NCBI GenBank assembly: GCA_012032575.1
Contig: JAAUSP010000504.1
Span: 1-5,692, forward strand
DNA from: Anaerolineales bacterium
GTDB lineage: Bacteria > Chloroflexota > Anaerolineae > 4572-78 > J111
Length of the DNA: 5,692 bases
Direction: 5' to 3'
Positions 5,343 through 5,692 of the stretch are shown piece by piece; positions within the stretch are counted from its first letter, which is position 1; every line of letters begins with the position of its first letter. The notes below the pieces were generated by a model, which worked only from the letters and a program-made list of their open reading frames with translations, had not been told where the DNA came from and searched no databases. Position numbers and translations under genes: made by a program.

Positions 5343-5692
5343 TTAGCGGTAGCCCAGTTCCTTGATCATCTGGTCCACATCACTTTGAGCCTTGGCCAAA
5401 CCATCCTGCACCGAAGACTCACCCAACTGGATAGCATGCAACGGGGCCGAGACAACGGTTTCCCACTGCTCCTCTTGGGGGAACAATGGCCGCGGCTTGG
5501 TGGTCTTCATAGCCTCTAGAACCTGCGGGTAGCGGCGGAAGCGTAGCAAATCAGGTTGTCCCTCAACTTTCGCTTCCGTCAATTCCTTATTGGTGTAGCT
5601 GCTCACACGAACCGGGTCGCCGCCACCTAAGAGCGCCTGCCGCACATCATTTTCCGGGCTTTCCAGGAACTTGATAAACTCAATCGCCGCGC
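5343..5692 (-). CDS. Extracellular solute-binding protein (family 1), C-terminal part, runs off the window
   Basis: Only the last 115 residues are present; the gene continues beyond the right edge, and a GTG at 5645 is an internal valine, not the start. The visible segment has the C-terminal pattern of sugar-binding proteins of CUT1 importers: AAIEFIKFLESPENDVRQAL, a short loop with GDPVRVSSYTN, the helix LLRFRRYPQVLEAM, a PRPLFPQEEQWETVV stretch, and a final helix SSVQDGLAKAQSDVDQMIKE ending in the stop at 5343. The whole protein would be exported and lipid-anchored or free outside the membrane, but the signal peptide is outside the window. It heads the operon with the two permeases, to which it would deliver substrate. 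The sugar cannot be predicted. No frameshift is seen in this part. Confidence 0.9.
   Translation of the reverse strand, partial: AAIEFIKFLESPENDVRQALLGGGDPVRVSSYTNKELTEAKVEGQPDLLRFRRYPQVLEAMKTTKPRPLFPQEEQWETVVSAPLHAIQLGESSVQDGLAKAQSDVDQMIKELGYR

Overview
The window looks like a chromosomal or accessory segment from a Chloroflexota bacterium, most likely of the Anaerolineae type. This rests on overall style, namely a stand-alone DnaA N-terminal domain protein next to a WGR protein and a CUT1-type sugar transporter operon, and not on a marker gene, so the assignment is tentative. The left third is visibly GC-richer than the right half. There are no rRNA, tRNA or CRISPR genes, and no complete mobile element.

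Left block, plus strand, about 47-2140. A small hydrophobic ORF (47-205) with a good ribosome binding site runs into a WGR-domain protein (192-506). Next comes a 372-residue protein with a DnaA domain I-like N-terminus and a winged-helix-like, cysteine-rich C-terminus but no AAA+ ATPase (592-1710). The last gene is a 106-residue protein with an OB-fold-like pattern (1762-2082). The leader of the last gene holds two competing hairpins. The block closes with a perfect-palindrome intrinsic terminator (2104-2140). It reads as a small DNA-transaction operon (replication, repair or element maintenance) whose exact job is unknown.

Middle, about 2141-3055, convergent intergenic zone. It holds a 21-bp-spaced direct repeat resembling the tandem end repeats of IS21-type elements, an AT-rich promoter-like stretch with a 12-bp palindrome, and about 400 bp of degenerate, irregularly spaced repeats with the core AACAGCCCGATTT. 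A proline-rich reading frame crosses the repeats but is doubtful as a gene. A possible decayed recombinase-like fragment follows.

Right block, minus strand, about 3024-5692. Read in gene order it holds the C-terminal end of an extracellular solute-binding protein (running off the window), a MalF-like permease, a MalG-like permease and an antibiotic biosynthesis monooxygenase (ABM) family protein. This is a carbohydrate (CUT1) ABC importer operon without its ATPase in view. Both permease genes are broken by single-base frameshifts (one in malF-like, two in malG-like), while the flanking genes are intact. A perfect 15-bp inverted repeat lies between the binding protein and the permeases, a position where such operons often limit permease expression.
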